64,000 bases of DNA from contig JAHLLM010000005.1 in NCBI GenBank assembly GCA_020444175.1, forward strand, positions 101,364-165,363, written 5' to 3'. A program made the position numbers and the translations under genes. This DNA is from Desulfobulbaceae bacterium (GTDB lineage: Bacteria; Desulfobacterota; Desulfobulbia; Desulfobulbales; SURF-16). The notes under the pieces are model-generated. The model did not search any database, was not told the DNA's origin, and saw nothing but the letters and a program-made list of their open reading frames with translations. This document shows positions 9,038-17,997 of the stretch, one piece after another (the first letter of the stretch is position 1; each line of letters begins with the position of its first letter).

Positions 9038-10138
9038 CTAGCCCAGACTGCCTCCTGCGTCGGGTTTTATAACCTCCGCATTCCCATTCCCGTCATAATG
9101 AATATCAAGCTGCGGAAAGGGTATTGTGACGCCTTCTCTGTCAAAGGCCTTGTAAATTTCTTTGAGCAGATAATGCATTTGAAGCCCTTTGTCTCTGGGG
9201 TCATTCACCCAGAGCAGAAGTTCAAAATCGAGGGATGAGTTTCCAAATGCACGCATTCGCACTCGAGGTTCCGGTTCTCTGGATATTTCCTTACTGTCAC
9301 CGGCAACCTTGAGGAGAATTTTTTCAACCTGGTCAATATCACTGCCATAGGCAACGCCCACAGGTATTCTGATTCTGAAACGTGGGATTGGGGCACTTTC
9401 ATTGATAATCTTTGAGTTTGCCAGGATAGAATTCGGAATGGTGATGATGACGTCATCTCTTGTTTTAATGCTCGTGGAACGTATGCCGAGTTCCACCACT
9501 TCACCACGGTCGTTATTGTCAATGATGACATAGTCGCCCACCTTAAAGGTCTTATCCATGAAGAGGGTAATGCCCCCGAAAAAATTTGCCAGGGAGTCCT
9601 TGGCTGCCATGGCCACGGCAATACCGGCAATACCGGCAGAGGCAAAAAGAGGTGTCAGGTTGATTTCCCAGACAGACAGTATCCAGTAAAGTCCCGCAAT
9701 GATGACGAGAATTTTAATGAGTTTGCGGGCAAGGTTGGCAAAATCGTGGCCGATTTTCTCCTGGGCAACCCTGGTAAATAGAGTTTGCGAAGAAAGAAAA
9801 TGTATCATCTTCACACTGGTGATAAGCCAGATAAACAGGGTGATGCTCTTTGTCAGATTAGGTAATATATAATCCCAGAACGGTGAAAGAGACTGGAGGC
9901 TCAAGGCGTGGGTGACTCCCACTGCAAAAACGGACCAATAGATCGGGGTGTGGAGAAAATCGATGAGTTGTTCATCAAATTTCCAGGAGGTCCTGACTGC
10001 AATGCGACGCAAGATTTTATCAATAAATAAATCGACAATTTTGGCCAGCAGGGCGTAAATAAATAAGATTACGAGTTGCTTTGCCAGCAGGTGATCATTG
10101 AGGTATTCAAATCTGTTAATGAGTTCGTTGATTTTCAT
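9038..10138 (-). CDS. MscS-family mechanosensitive ion channel
   Basis: A 366-residue protein with about four N-terminal membrane helices, then the MscS pore helix and beta domain: GIAGIAVAMAAKDSLANFFGG, DKTFKVGDYVII, GEVVELGIRSTSIKTRDD and VITIPNSILANSKIIN. The C-terminal alpha/beta domain follows. It should sit in the inner membrane and release solutes on hypo-osmotic shock. It is longer than E. coli MscS (286 residues) because of extra N-terminal helices, as in many YbdG/YnaI-type members. It is transcribed alone, convergent to typA. Confidence 0.92.
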   Translation of the reverse strand: MKINELINRFEYLNDHLLAKQLVILFIYALLAKIVDLFIDKILRRIAVRTSWKFDEQLIDFLHTPIYWSVFAVGVTHALSLQSLSPFWDYILPNLTKSITLFIWLITSVKMIHFLSSQTLFTRVAQEKIGHDFANLARKLIKILVIIAGLYWILSVWEINLTPLFASAGIAGIAVAMAAKDSLANFFGGITLFMDKTFKVGDYVIIDNNDRGEVVELGIRSTSIKTRDDVIITIPNSILANSKIINESAPIPRFRIRIPVGVAYGSDIDQVEKILLKVAGDSKEISREPEPRVRMRAFGNSSLDFELLLWVNDPRDKGLQMHYLLKEIYKAFDREGVTIPFPQLDIHYDGNGNAEVIKPDAGGSLG

Positions 10139-10530
10139 GCTTAATTTATTTTGGGTTCACAGTAAGAATGTTGGGGGTTGAACGTCAATTTGATTTCAAT
10201 TGTATATAACGTAATTAAGAGAGAAGTTCAAAATTGTCTTGCATTGATTCCTTAAAATAGTTTTCTTGGCATGTGCGACGAAAAGCATGAGGCGTTGTAA
10301 TAAAATAAGTGTTCAGAATTGATAATGGTGGAAACGACTGATGAAGTCGCCAAAAAAAAATTAAAAACTGACCATTCGCCAATGTAATACCCGCAAGTTA
10401 CATACAAACCGGCTGAGGTTGAGTGATTTTTCCCGAAACCATCAAGCTTGCAACTTGCAAGAGACTTACTATAATATAGATCGCAGTCCAATGAAATAGA
10501 TGCTCAAAACAAATTCAGCCCCTCTTACTT
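10139..10530. other. Divergent intergenic region, nothing recognised
   Basis: About 390 bp of AT-rich sequence between the MscS gene and the small FliF-like gene. No convincing promoter, RNA gene or repeat was found. The FliF-like gene also lacks a clear ribosome site. Confidence 0.45.
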
Positions 10531-10881
10531 ATGGAAAATTTTGATAAATATGTTGAAATCGCAGAGTGGCTTGCCCTGCCTCTGACCTATTTCATTCTTA
10601 TCGCCCTTTTTCTTTTTTTTGTAGTGCGCCCTTTTTTTGCCTATCTCTTTGATGTGGAAAGGGTAAAAATGAATATGGATGAAAAAGAGGAAGGTAAAGA
10701 GGAAGAGGGTCCTGAATTTCCCGAGGAATTTTATGACACTGAGTTGCCTGACAGTGACGAAGTCATGGCGAAACCATCAGGAGTCAATGAAGATCGACAG
10801 AAAATCAATAAATTGGCTGAAAGCAATCCTGCTAAGGCAGGTGATCTTGTCAAACAGTGGTTGAAAAAGGATGAAGCTTAA
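10531..10881 (+). CDS. Small membrane protein resembling the FliF C-terminal tail
   Basis: 116 residues: one membrane segment (about residues 17-38, ending VVRPFF), a very acidic linker rich in EEGKEEEGPE, and a C-terminal amphipathic segment KINKLAESNPAKAGDLVKQW. That order matches the C-terminus of the flagellar MS-ring protein FliF, whose last helix binds FliG. There is no room for the FliF ring-building domains, and no flagellar gene lies nearby. It could be a free-standing FliG-binding or decoy tail, or an unrelated protein of similar layout. No good ribosome site is visible before the ATG. Confidence 0.6.
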   Translation: MENFDKYVEIAEWLALPLTYFILIALFLFFVVRPFFAYLFDVERVKMNMDEKEEGKEEEGPEFPEEFYDTELPDSDEVMAKPSGVNEDRQKINKLAESNPAKAGDLVKQWLKKDEA

Positions 10882-11320
10882 AGCATATTGTCGTTGACGG
10901 GCTCTGCTGAATGAAAGTATAACTCCAAGTTTGGTAACTCTGTTCAGCAAGGCCATACGCCTTGAAGTCTGCTTTTTCCAGCCATCGGCCTGTCCGTAAT
11001 GAATATGAAATAACGACAGACCTCTTTCCCGAGACTTCTTGGGTGTTTCCTTGTAAACGTCTTTGCGGGGCTGCAGAGCACGTACAGATGGGTGTCTTAG
11101 AATTTATTTTTGTGCCAAAAATGGCAGTAAATATGAAAGAAGCAAGTTGCATCAGCTGTCTAAGTACTTATCCATGCCCGTAATCCCTTTTCCAGTTTGT
11201 CTGGGGTAGAGTTTCGCATATTTTTTTATTTCGGCTGCATTGTTGCATTTGTTCCGAATTAGCTTAGTTTTTCGTCAGGTCATAACAGTTTTCTTATTGC
11301 ATTTTATCGGTACTGATTCC
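10882..11320. other. Intergenic region upstream of mgtE
   Basis: About 440 bp with no supported gene. An imperfect hairpin pairs TGCTGAA near 10908 with TTCAGCA near 10944, just after the FliF-like gene, and may terminate it. No known magnesium riboswitch pattern was recognised before mgtE, though I could not fold the leader. Confidence 0.45.
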
Positions 11321-12706
11321 ATGAAAGGAAAGGTTAAAAAAGAGCTTATCGGCAGTGAAGGTCTTGTCCTTCTCGATACTATCCGCCGTTTGAACAGGCG
11401 GAATGCCGTCGACCGCCTCATGAAGGTGCTGAACAAGACTCATCCGGCTGATATTGCCTGGGTTTTCCGTCATCTGACGACAAATGAACGCAATCATGTA
11501 TTTAATATCATTGCCCAGAGCAGTGCTGTTGGAGAATTTTTGAGTGAACTTGATCAGGCTATCATGCTTGAGCTTGTGGAAAATCTGACTCCCAAATTCA
11601 TGGTGGCTGTGATCAAGGAAATGGCATCAGATGATGCCGCTGATCTCCTTGAAGCCCTTCCCGGAGAAGTTGCTGCTGAAATCCGTAAATTAATGGGGCG
11701 TGAAGACCGTGAAGAGGTTGAAGAGCTCATGCAGTACCACCCGCAAACAGCCGGTGGACTCATGTCGCCTGATTTCATGGCCCTTGATGGGGAGCTCAGT
11801 GTCGGGGATGCGATCAAAAAGGTGCAGGAGCGCAGCGAAGAGATGGAAATGGCCTTTTATCTCTATATCACGCATGGAGATGAAGGGCATCTTGCCGGTG
11901 TTCTTTCCCTGCGGGAGCTCTTGACGCACCCGCCTTACAGGCAACTGAAAAATATCATGAATCCCAACGTCATATCTGTTAACACGGATACAGACCAGGA
12001 GGAAGCCGCCCATGTGGTTTCCCAGTATAATATTCTGGCTGTCCCTGTTGTTGACGGCTCCTATAAACTCGTTGGTATCGTAACCGTTGATGACATCATT
12101 GATGTCATCCGAGAGGAAGCCACTGAAGATTTTCTGCAAATGGCCGGCGCTGGTAAAGACAGGGAGATTTTACTTAAATCTACTGTGTCGAATGCCTATA
12201 CCCGGGCTCCGTGGCTTTTTGCCAGCTGGGTTGGTGGGATAGTGGCGGCAGTTGTCATCACCTTGTTTGAGGAGGAACTGCAAAAAGTTCTGGCCCTGGC
12301 TGCTTTTATTCCTATTGTCATGGGAATGGGAGGCAACATCGGCACCCAGTCAAGTACAATTGTTGTACGGGGCATTGCCACCGGACGCATCAACATGCAG
12401 GAACTGTCCAAGGTTATTTTCAAGGAGATGCGAGTCGGGCTTCTTCTCGGCACATTTTACGGTCTCATTCTTGGCGTTTTTGCCTTTTTTTCCTATTCGG
12501 AACCCGTAGAACTTGGATTGGTTGTAGGATTTTCCGTTCTTTTTGCCATGACCCTTGCTGCAACAGTCGGCACCTTTGTTCCTCTTGTATTAAAGAGGCT
12601 GGATGTTGATGCAGCAGTGGCTACAGGCCCTTTTGTGACGACCTCCATCGATATTTTCGGCGTAATAACCTATTTTTTCATTGCAAAACTCTTTCTTGAT
12701 ATCTGA
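11321..12706 (+). CDS. mgtE: Magnesium transporter MgtE
   Basis: A 461-residue protein with the full MgtE order. First comes the N-terminal helical superhelix domain (ADLLEALPGEVAAEIRKLM, QTAGGLMSPDF). Two CBS domains follow (MNPNVISVNTDTDQEEAAHV, LVGIVTVDDIIDVI), then a C-terminal membrane domain of about five helices with GNIGTQSSTIVVRG and TSIDIFGVITYF. MgtE is a magnesium-gated inner-membrane channel; the cytosolic domains close it when magnesium is plentiful. The frame extends upstream to a TTG at 11240, but the family begins near ATG 11321. The protease gene follows 8 bp later and may be co-transcribed. Confidence 0.95.
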   Translation: MKGKVKKELIGSEGLVLLDTIRRLNRRNAVDRLMKVLNKTHPADIAWVFRHLTTNERNHVFNIIAQSSAVGEFLSELDQAIMLELVENLTPKFMVAVIKEMASDDAADLLEALPGEVAAEIRKLMGREDREEVEELMQYHPQTAGGLMSPDFMALDGELSVGDAIKKVQERSEEMEMAFYLYITHGDEGHLAGVLSLRELLTHPPYRQLKNIMNPNVISVNTDTDQEEAAHVVSQYNILAVPVVDGSYKLVGIVTVDDIIDVIREEATEDFLQMAGAGKDREILLKSTVSNAYTRAPWLFASWVGGIVAAVVITLFEEELQKVLALAAFIPIVMGMGGNIGTQSSTIVVRGIATGRINMQELSKVIFKEMRVGLLLGTFYGLILGVFAFFSYSEPVELGLVVGFSVLFAMTLAATVGTFVPLVLKRLDVDAAVATGPFVTTSIDIFGVITYFFIAKLFLDI

Positions 12707-12714
12707 TTTTTCTC

Positions 12715-13824
12715 ATGAATGACAAAAATCCCCGGAGAATTTCTCCTGTTATATATCTTGTTGTTGCCCTTGTCGCGATCTGGTGGTTCTGGGGGGGGCA
12801 TAAATCACCCGTAAACAATCCGAGTCAGGTGCCCCGAGCAGTAACAGCTCGCGGAGATCTTGCTTCTGATGAAAGGAACACGATTGAGCTTTTCCAGGAA
12901 ATTTCGCCCTCGGTTGTGTTTATTACCAGCGTTGAACTCCGCCGGAATCTGTTCAGCCTTAATGTGTATGAAATACCAAAAGGAACCGGCTCGGGGTTTG
13001 TCTGGGATCAGGAAGGCCGCATTGTTACAAATTATCATGTTATTGAAGATGCCAGCCAGGTGCAGGTGACGCTGGCGGATAATACGACCTGGAAGGCTGT
13101 CCTTGTCGGAGCTTCACCTGACAAGGATATAGCCGTTCTGAAGATATCCGCTCCAGCTTCGGGGCTCAAACCCATACCGGTCGGGGAATCGGGAACATTG
13201 CAGGTCGGCCAGAAAGTTTTTGCCATTGGTAATCCTTTTGGACTTGATCAGACCATTACCGCTGGAATTGTCAGTGCCCTGGGACGCGAAATTCGCTCGG
13301 CAAACGGTATGACAATTCATAACGTCATTCAGACAGATGCTGCTATCAATCCCGGCAATTCCGGTGGGCCTTTGCTTGACAGTGCCGGGCGCCTTATTGG
13401 CGTTAATACGGCAATTTACAGTCCAAGCGGCAGTAATGCCGGAATAGGGTTTGCCGTGCCGGCGGATGAAGTCAACAGAGTGGTCACGGAGCTGATAAAG
13501 CATGGAAAACTGATTCGACCCGGTCTGGGAATTTCCGTGGCCAACGAACGTTTGGTGGACCGGCTCGATATACAAGGCGTGCTGATCGTGCAGGTTGAAA
13601 GGGGAAGTGCTGCAGAAAAGGCTGGGTTACGGGGAGTTCGCAGAATTTCGGGTGAACTTTTTATGGGAGATATTCTTGTCGGCTTAAATGGTGTGTCAAT
13701 TACTTCTCTGGATGATTTGCTTCAGGAACTTGAAAAGTATAAGGTTGGGGACGAGGTGACTTTAAAGGTCATTCGAGATGGTCAGGAGTTTCAGGTCCAG
13801 GTCATTCTGGAACCTGTTGGCTGA
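12715..13824 (+). CDS. DegP/HtrA-type trypsin-like serine protease with one PDZ domain
   Basis: 369 residues. An N-terminal hydrophobic segment (about residues 11-26) anchors or exports it. The trypsin-like domain follows, with catalytic His108 (TNYHVIEDA), Asp138 (PDKDIAVLKI) and Ser216 (NPGNSGGPLL). One PDZ domain occupies the C-terminal 100 residues. With a single PDZ and a signal anchor it is closest in layout to DegS or short HtrA proteins, acting on misfolded periplasmic proteins or as a sensor protease. It starts 8 bp after mgtE. Confidence 0.93.
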   Translation: MNDKNPRRISPVIYLVVALVAIWWFWGGHKSPVNNPSQVPRAVTARGDLASDERNTIELFQEISPSVVFITSVELRRNLFSLNVYEIPKGTGSGFVWDQEGRIVTNYHVIEDASQVQVTLADNTTWKAVLVGASPDKDIAVLKISAPASGLKPIPVGESGTLQVGQKVFAIGNPFGLDQTITAGIVSALGREIRSANGMTIHNVIQTDAAINPGNSGGPLLDSAGRLIGVNTAIYSPSGSNAGIGFAVPADEVNRVVTELIKHGKLIRPGLGISVANERLVDRLDIQGVLIVQVERGSAAEKAGLRGVRRISGELFMGDILVGLNGVSITSLDDLLQELEKYKVGDEVTLKVIRDGQEFQVQVILEPVG

Positions 13825-13841
13825 TTGCGGGTCTTTATAGG

Positions 13842-13935
13842 AAAGCGTTGCACAAACAGTCCGAGGTGTGGATGAGGGATAGTCGATATTGAAAAGAAAT
13901 AACAATCGTCAGTTCAAATTCATGACGCAACGCTT
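13842..13935. terminator. Long-spaced inverted repeat with T-run
   Basis: AAAGCGTTGC (13842-13851) is the exact reverse complement of GCAACGCTTT (13926-13935), and further T residues follow. The spacer is 74 nt, long for a simple terminator. It could end the mgtE-protease transcript or attenuate the next gene. Confidence 0.4.
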
Positions 13936-13979
13936 TTTTCACGCTTCAGGATATTCGAGAGGAAAGTGAGTCGATAACA

Positions 13980-15344
13980 GTGACTTCCTGGTGGACGAGG
14001 GCATTAAAAAGTCTGATTTCGTTTGATGATGGAGCAAGGCTCGATTTATTCAGGATTTTTCCATCATTTCGCAGGTTCCTGGCTGCCAGGCATCATTACG
14101 CCCAGTTGCGGACGGCTGCAGATGTTCTCTTTGTGTTGGTGCTTCTCTCCGGTTTTTTCGGTCCTCAGAATGCAGAGAGAAACTTTGCCGTTTTTCTGAC
14201 CTGGGGGATTTTGTGGCCGGCAATCGTGCTCTCCTGGTTTTTTGTCGGACGCATGTGGTGTGGAATTTGTCCGTTTCCCGGTCTTGGTGTTTTTCTGCAG
14301 AAAAAGGGCCTGACGTTTTCCATTAAGGTCCCTAAGATTTTACAGAAATACGGTGTCTACTGCTCTGTTTCCCTGCTCGCTCTTATTATCTGGTTTGAAA
14401 CTGTCGGCGGTTTGGATCAATGGCCTGCGGGCACGTCTTATCTTATCCTCGCCATAGCCCTTGGTTCGGCTATCATGGCCATCCTGTTTCCGGGGCAGGC
14501 CTGGTGTCGCCATCTCTGTCCTTTAGGGCGCATAAGCGGGGCAGCTGCCACTCTTTCCATCACGGAATTTCGCGCAGATCATGACAAGTGCCGCGGATGT
14601 GAAACTTTTGGCTGCAAAAAGGGAGTGGATGATAAGCGCGGCTGCCCTGTCTATCTTGGAGCGATTTCCGTCCAGCATAATCTTCATTGCCTGGTTTGCG
14701 GGCACTGTCTGCCTCTCTGTCATCGGGACTCACCGCAGCTGCTCATTCGCAATCCTTATAATGAACTTATCAATAATGCAGGACGTTTTATCACCTGCAC
14801 CTATACTGTTCCTTTTCTCATTGGCTCTCAGCTTGCCCGTTTTCTCAGGGAAAAGGCTGTGTACAGCAAGGCCATGGAGCTTTTGGCATTTTCCGATGCC
14901 TTGCTTTTCAGTCTGCTGCTCGGATTTTCAATTCTTGTTGTTCTCGGGATCATAAAACTTGGGAACTGGCTCTTTGGCGTCAAGGAGAAAGATCCCATCG
15001 TCGGCCGCCTGTCGCCCATGGTGCCTATTCTCATTCCCATGGCATTCACTGGCGAACTTGTTTACCGGCTCGCTCATTTTGCCGAGGGGATCGGTGATTT
15101 TATTCCAACATTCGGTAGACAGTTCGGACTGCAGGTTCTGGAGACCGTTGCTTTTTCCATACCTGTGTTTCCCGTTCAGGTCCTTTCCGCCTTTTTTATG
15201 ATGAACGGCTCCATCGCAGGAGGATATATCCTCTGGCGGTATTGTCTTGGTCCCTTTGAAGGTGTTGTCAGTTTGAAGAATTTCATCATCATCCATATCC
15301 TTCTTGGCGCTACATTATCCGGCTACCTGATGGTTATTTTTTAG
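13980..15344 (+). CDS. NapH-like membrane protein with ferredoxin-type clusters
   Basis: 454 residues with several membrane helices and Cys motifs of the NapH/RdxA/NosR class: RMWCGICPFPG, WCRHLCPLG and a CRGCETFGC...GCP..CLVCGHCLPLC ferredoxin-like region, enough for two [4Fe-4S] clusters. Such proteins pass electrons from the quinol pool or a periplasmic partner. No dedicated reductase lies beside it, so its partner is unknown. The likely start is a GTG at 13980 with GAGGAAAG upstream. Two further helices after the cluster domain make it longer than typical NapH (about 290 residues). Confidence 0.8.
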   Translation: MTSWWTRALKSLISFDDGARLDLFRIFPSFRRFLAARHHYAQLRTAADVLFVLVLLSGFFGPQNAERNFAVFLTWGILWPAIVLSWFFVGRMWCGICPFPGLGVFLQKKGLTFSIKVPKILQKYGVYCSVSLLALIIWFETVGGLDQWPAGTSYLILAIALGSAIMAILFPGQAWCRHLCPLGRISGAAATLSITEFRADHDKCRGCETFGCKKGVDDKRGCPVYLGAISVQHNLHCLVCGHCLPLCHRDSPQLLIRNPYNELINNAGRFITCTYTVPFLIGSQLARFLREKAVYSKAMELLAFSDALLFSLLLGFSILVVLGIIKLGNWLFGVKEKDPIVGRLSPMVPILIPMAFTGELVYRLAHFAEGIGDFIPTFGRQFGLQVLETVAFSIPVFPVQVLSAFFMMNGSIAGGYILWRYCLGPFEGVVSLKNFIIIHILLGATLSGYLMVIF

Positions 15345-15537
15345 GGGAGCCATCCTCTATTGTCCGGTTAATTTTTTTACATCATCAGTTTCAATCCTGA
15401 ACTATCCTTCCAATGTATTCATTGCCTTGACGCATCGTAACAGATTCTGCCTGTTCCGGATGATTCTCTCCCCTATCTGTTTGCCGTACTTTTTAAGACG
15501 ATTTTATGCGCCCGCCGACTTACCATATGATCTGTCG

Positions 15538-16638
15538 CTACAGAGGATTCTTATCGGTTTCGCTGGGGGAGGAGGAGGTTTCTCCTTGGTTCTCTTCAGG
15601 GGGGATGGTGGGCATCATTTTTTTGCCTTTATCTCTGGCAAGCTGCCGCATGGTCTTTGAAGGATCGGATTCATCCAGGATCTCAAGGCCCACTATTTCT
15701 TCTATGATATCCTCAAGGCTGATGACGCCTGTCATGCCGCCATATTCGTCGACAACGCAGAAAAGGTGCTGACGGCGTTCGAAAAAATCAAGCATGACCT
15801 TATAAAGGCTGGCCGTTTCCGGAACAAAGTGGACAGGTTTCATAAAGGCGGCCAGTGACTGGTTTTCATTACCCTTCACCACGCTGAGGAAAACGTCTTT
15901 TCTCATGATTATGCCGACAATATCATTTGGCTCTCTGTTATAGATCGGCACACGGCTGTGTCTGTTCCACTGTTCGGTCAGGAGTTTTGCTTCACTGACT
16001 GTAAGATGTTTATCCAGGGTAAAGGTAACTGTTCGGGGAGTCATGGCCTGTCTGACCGTTTTTACCTTGAGATCAATAATGTTTTTTATAATTCCTTCCT
16101 GCTGATGATCAATTTTGCCTGATTTTCTGCTCAGAAGCGCCATGATCTGGATCTCTTCGGCTGACACATGGTTATCCTGGGCTGATCCCGGTATAAGTCT
16201 GGTGGCGATTTGACAAATCCAGATAATAGGTGCAAGGATTTTAACAAGTATGGTCAGGGGCAGGGCAATGAAAGGGGCAATTTTTCTGTTGTAAACAACG
16301 CCAACGGTCTTGGGGAGTATTTCCGAGAACAGAAGGATAGTAAGTGTGAAGAGCGCTGAAAACAGGCTGAGATATTTTTCTCCAAAGACTACGGAAGCCG
16401 AAGCACCGGCTATTGCCGCGCCCATTGTGTTGGCAATAGTGTTTAAGGTCAGAATTGCGGTGATCGGCGGCTGGATGTTATCCTTTAATCGACGGAGTTG
16501 TTTGCCGGAAAGCTTGTTTGATTTGGCGAGGAGCTCAACCCGACTGATGGGGACGGAATAGAGGACGGCCTCGAATATGCTGCAAAGGGCTGAAACAACA
16601 ATGGCAATTCCAGCAGCAAGACAAAGTTTTATTATCAA
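15538..16638 (-). CDS. CNNM/CBS-domain membrane protein (hemolysin C/CorC-like family)
   Basis: 366 residues. The N-terminal CNNM (DUF21) membrane domain has about four helices and the typical SILEAVLYSVP-like start (here SIFEAVLYSVPISRVE) and FSEILPKTVGV. A CBS pair follows (AMTPRTVTFTLD, SRVPIYNREPNDIVGIIMRKDV, CVVDEYGGMTGVISLEDIIEEI). The usual C-terminal CorC/HlyC domain is missing; only a short charged tail is present. Proteins of this type are linked to magnesium or cobalt efflux. The name hemolysin is historical. Confidence 0.88.
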   Translation of the reverse strand: MIIKLCLAAGIAIVVSALCSIFEAVLYSVPISRVELLAKSNKLSGKQLRRLKDNIQPPITAILTLNTIANTMGAAIAGASASVVFGEKYLSLFSALFTLTILLFSEILPKTVGVVYNRKIAPFIALPLTILVKILAPIIWICQIATRLIPGSAQDNHVSAEEIQIMALLSRKSGKIDHQQEGIIKNIIDLKVKTVRQAMTPRTVTFTLDKHLTVSEAKLLTEQWNRHSRVPIYNREPNDIVGIIMRKDVFLSVVKGNENQSLAAFMKPVHFVPETASLYKVMLDFFERRQHLFCVVDEYGGMTGVISLEDIIEEIVGLEILDESDPSKTMRQLARDKGKKMMPTIPPEENQGETSSSPSETDKNPL

Positions 16639-16665
16639 GGTATGACTGTATTAATGTTTGGGTAA

Positions 16666-17049
16666 TTAATTTAATTGGGCGGTTTCCGCAGAATTCTCCG
16701 CCAGAAACGTTTCTAATTTTTCTATTTGCTCAGGTGTTAGATTATCAAACATGACGCCATTACGCCTGACAATGGTTGATCCTGTTGGATGGATAGGAGC
16801 TGAATCCGTAGATGTTACTGTTTTACAAGGAATATTTTCAAGGTAGAAGCCATTTGAACTGTTTAGAATACCCAGTTCTAGGAGCATATCCTGGGTAATT
16901 TCTTTGTTCGTTAAATAACGAAATGCAAGCCCTCCTTTACTGATATTAATAATCTGTCCAAAAGTTGTTTCGTTAAAAACAAGAATATCATCAGAGAGTT
17001 GGTAGCGTTTGTGTTTCCTTCTTTCCTCAAGTCTTGTTTGATTTTCCAT
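16666..17049 (-). CDS. PilZ domain protein
   Basis: 127 residues. An RRKHKRY basic motif near the N-terminus and NISKGGLAF about 25 residues later match the RxxxR and [D/N]xSxxG cyclic-di-GMP-binding motifs of PilZ domains. The rest is beta-rich with a short C-terminal helix. It is a stand-alone cyclic-di-GMP receptor, probably acting through protein contact. A second protein of the same size and plan lies at 46452-46799, and an HD-GYP protein at 5417-6658 could remove the ligand. It lies 27 bp beyond the CNNM gene in the same direction and may be distinctly expressed. Confidence 0.85.
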   Translation of the reverse strand: MENQTRLEERRKHKRYQLSDDILVFNETTFGQIINISKGGLAFRYLTNKEITQDMLLELGILNSSNGFYLENIPCKTVTSTDSAPIHPTGSTIVRRNGVMFDNLTPEQIEKLETFLAENSAETAQLN

Positions 17050-17444
17050 GGCTTTAACTCCGTCTTTGGTCAGTTTGTTAGGCGGGGTAAAATAAAGGCA
17101 ATCTTAAATCAGATTATCATTTATAGGTTATAAATTTACTCATTCATTGCAATTAAAGCAAGATATTCCTTGATTTTTGTCCGCCTGTACTATTATACGA
17201 TAAAATCGTAAAAATTACGATTTTATCGTCTTCAGGCTCGTTAACTTATTGATTTGTCGAGTTGCTCGGCGCGTCTTGGGATTTTTCACCCTGAAGGGTA
17301 TAAAAGCGACTCCTGCATTATTTGACGGTTTTGCAAAAAAAATCCAACAGCATTTCACACTTTTCAATTTACATCGTAGAAAAAAATCTTGTTACAAAAC
17401 AACGGATTAACAAGAAATAATGAGAATCTTCATTTTGAGTTATC
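17050..17444. other. Divergent intergenic region with doubled palindrome
   Basis: About 395 bp between the PilZ gene and the M23-like gene. Its main content is the paired palindrome at 17197-17229, listed separately. The rest is AT-rich without recognised features. Confidence 0.5.
17197..17229. promoter_or_regulatory. Doubled palindromic operator-like site
   Basis: Two 13-bp palindromes, ACGATAAAATCGT (17197-17209) and ACGATTTTATCGT (17217-17229), have their centres 20 bp apart, about two helical turns. Together they also form a perfect 14-bp inverted repeat around a 5-nt spacer. The arrangement suits two dimers of a regulator binding one face of DNA. No terminator-like T-run follows. The regulator is unknown. 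Confidence 0.6.
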
Positions 17445-17984
17445 ATGCTGAATGACAGGCAAATCGGTCAATTAATTCTTGAAATCAACGGGAAACGAGC
17501 TGGTGATTTTAAAAACTGGTTTTTTATGCCCGGAATGGGCTTTGAAGATTGTGAAAAGTGGTGGGGTGGTGGAGGGATGAGGGTTCGTCCCCATGAAGGA
17601 GTCGATCTCTGCTGCTATGAAGATAGAAAAGGAGAGAGACTGTTCTTGAGTGAGCAAACCCGAATTCCAAGTATTTCTTCGGGAGAAATTGTAGCAATCT
17701 GTAAAGATTTTCTCGGGCACACTGTTTTTGTTAAAAATGGGGAAGAGGATTTCGGCGAAATTATTATCGCCTATGCCCATATCCAACCATATTGCCAGCT
17801 TGGCGATTTTGTTCAAACAGGTGACCCTGTCGGAGAGATTTGTGCGACGACAAGAGAGAAGATTTTACCTCATCTGCATCTTTCTCTCTTGCTGCCGCCG
17901 CCTGAACTCAAATATAAAGATCTGAATTGGCAGTATTTAAATAACTGTAAAAAGGATATCTTTTTGAATCCTTTCTGCCATTGA
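17445..17984 (+). CDS. M23-like (LytM) peptidase fold protein, cytoplasmic
   Basis: 179 residues with the metal-site pattern of M23 peptidases: His50 and Asp54 in RPHEGVDL, His112 in YAHI, and His143/His145 in HLHLSLL. Gly-rich turns typical of the lysostaphin-like beta fold lie between them (SGEIVAI, GDFVQTGDPVGEI). There is no signal peptide, unusual for a cell-wall peptidase. It may use a non-peptidoglycan substrate or leave the cell another way. It starts 13 bp before a gene of unknown function with a good ribosome site, and the pair appears to be an operon behind the doubled palindrome. Confidence 0.75.
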   Translation: MLNDRQIGQLILEINGKRAGDFKNWFFMPGMGFEDCEKWWGGGGMRVRPHEGVDLCCYEDRKGERLFLSEQTRIPSISSGEIVAICKDFLGHTVFVKNGEEDFGEIIIAYAHIQPYCQLGDFVQTGDPVGEICATTREKILPHLHLSLLLPPPELKYKDLNWQYLNNCKKDIFLNPFCH

Positions 17985-17997
17985 TAAGGAGAATCAC

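Noticed and set aside
10905..10955. Imperfect hairpin with GCTGAA/TTCAGC words as another MITE copy
   Set aside because: Only the end words resemble the family; the GTAAC terminus and target duplication are missing.
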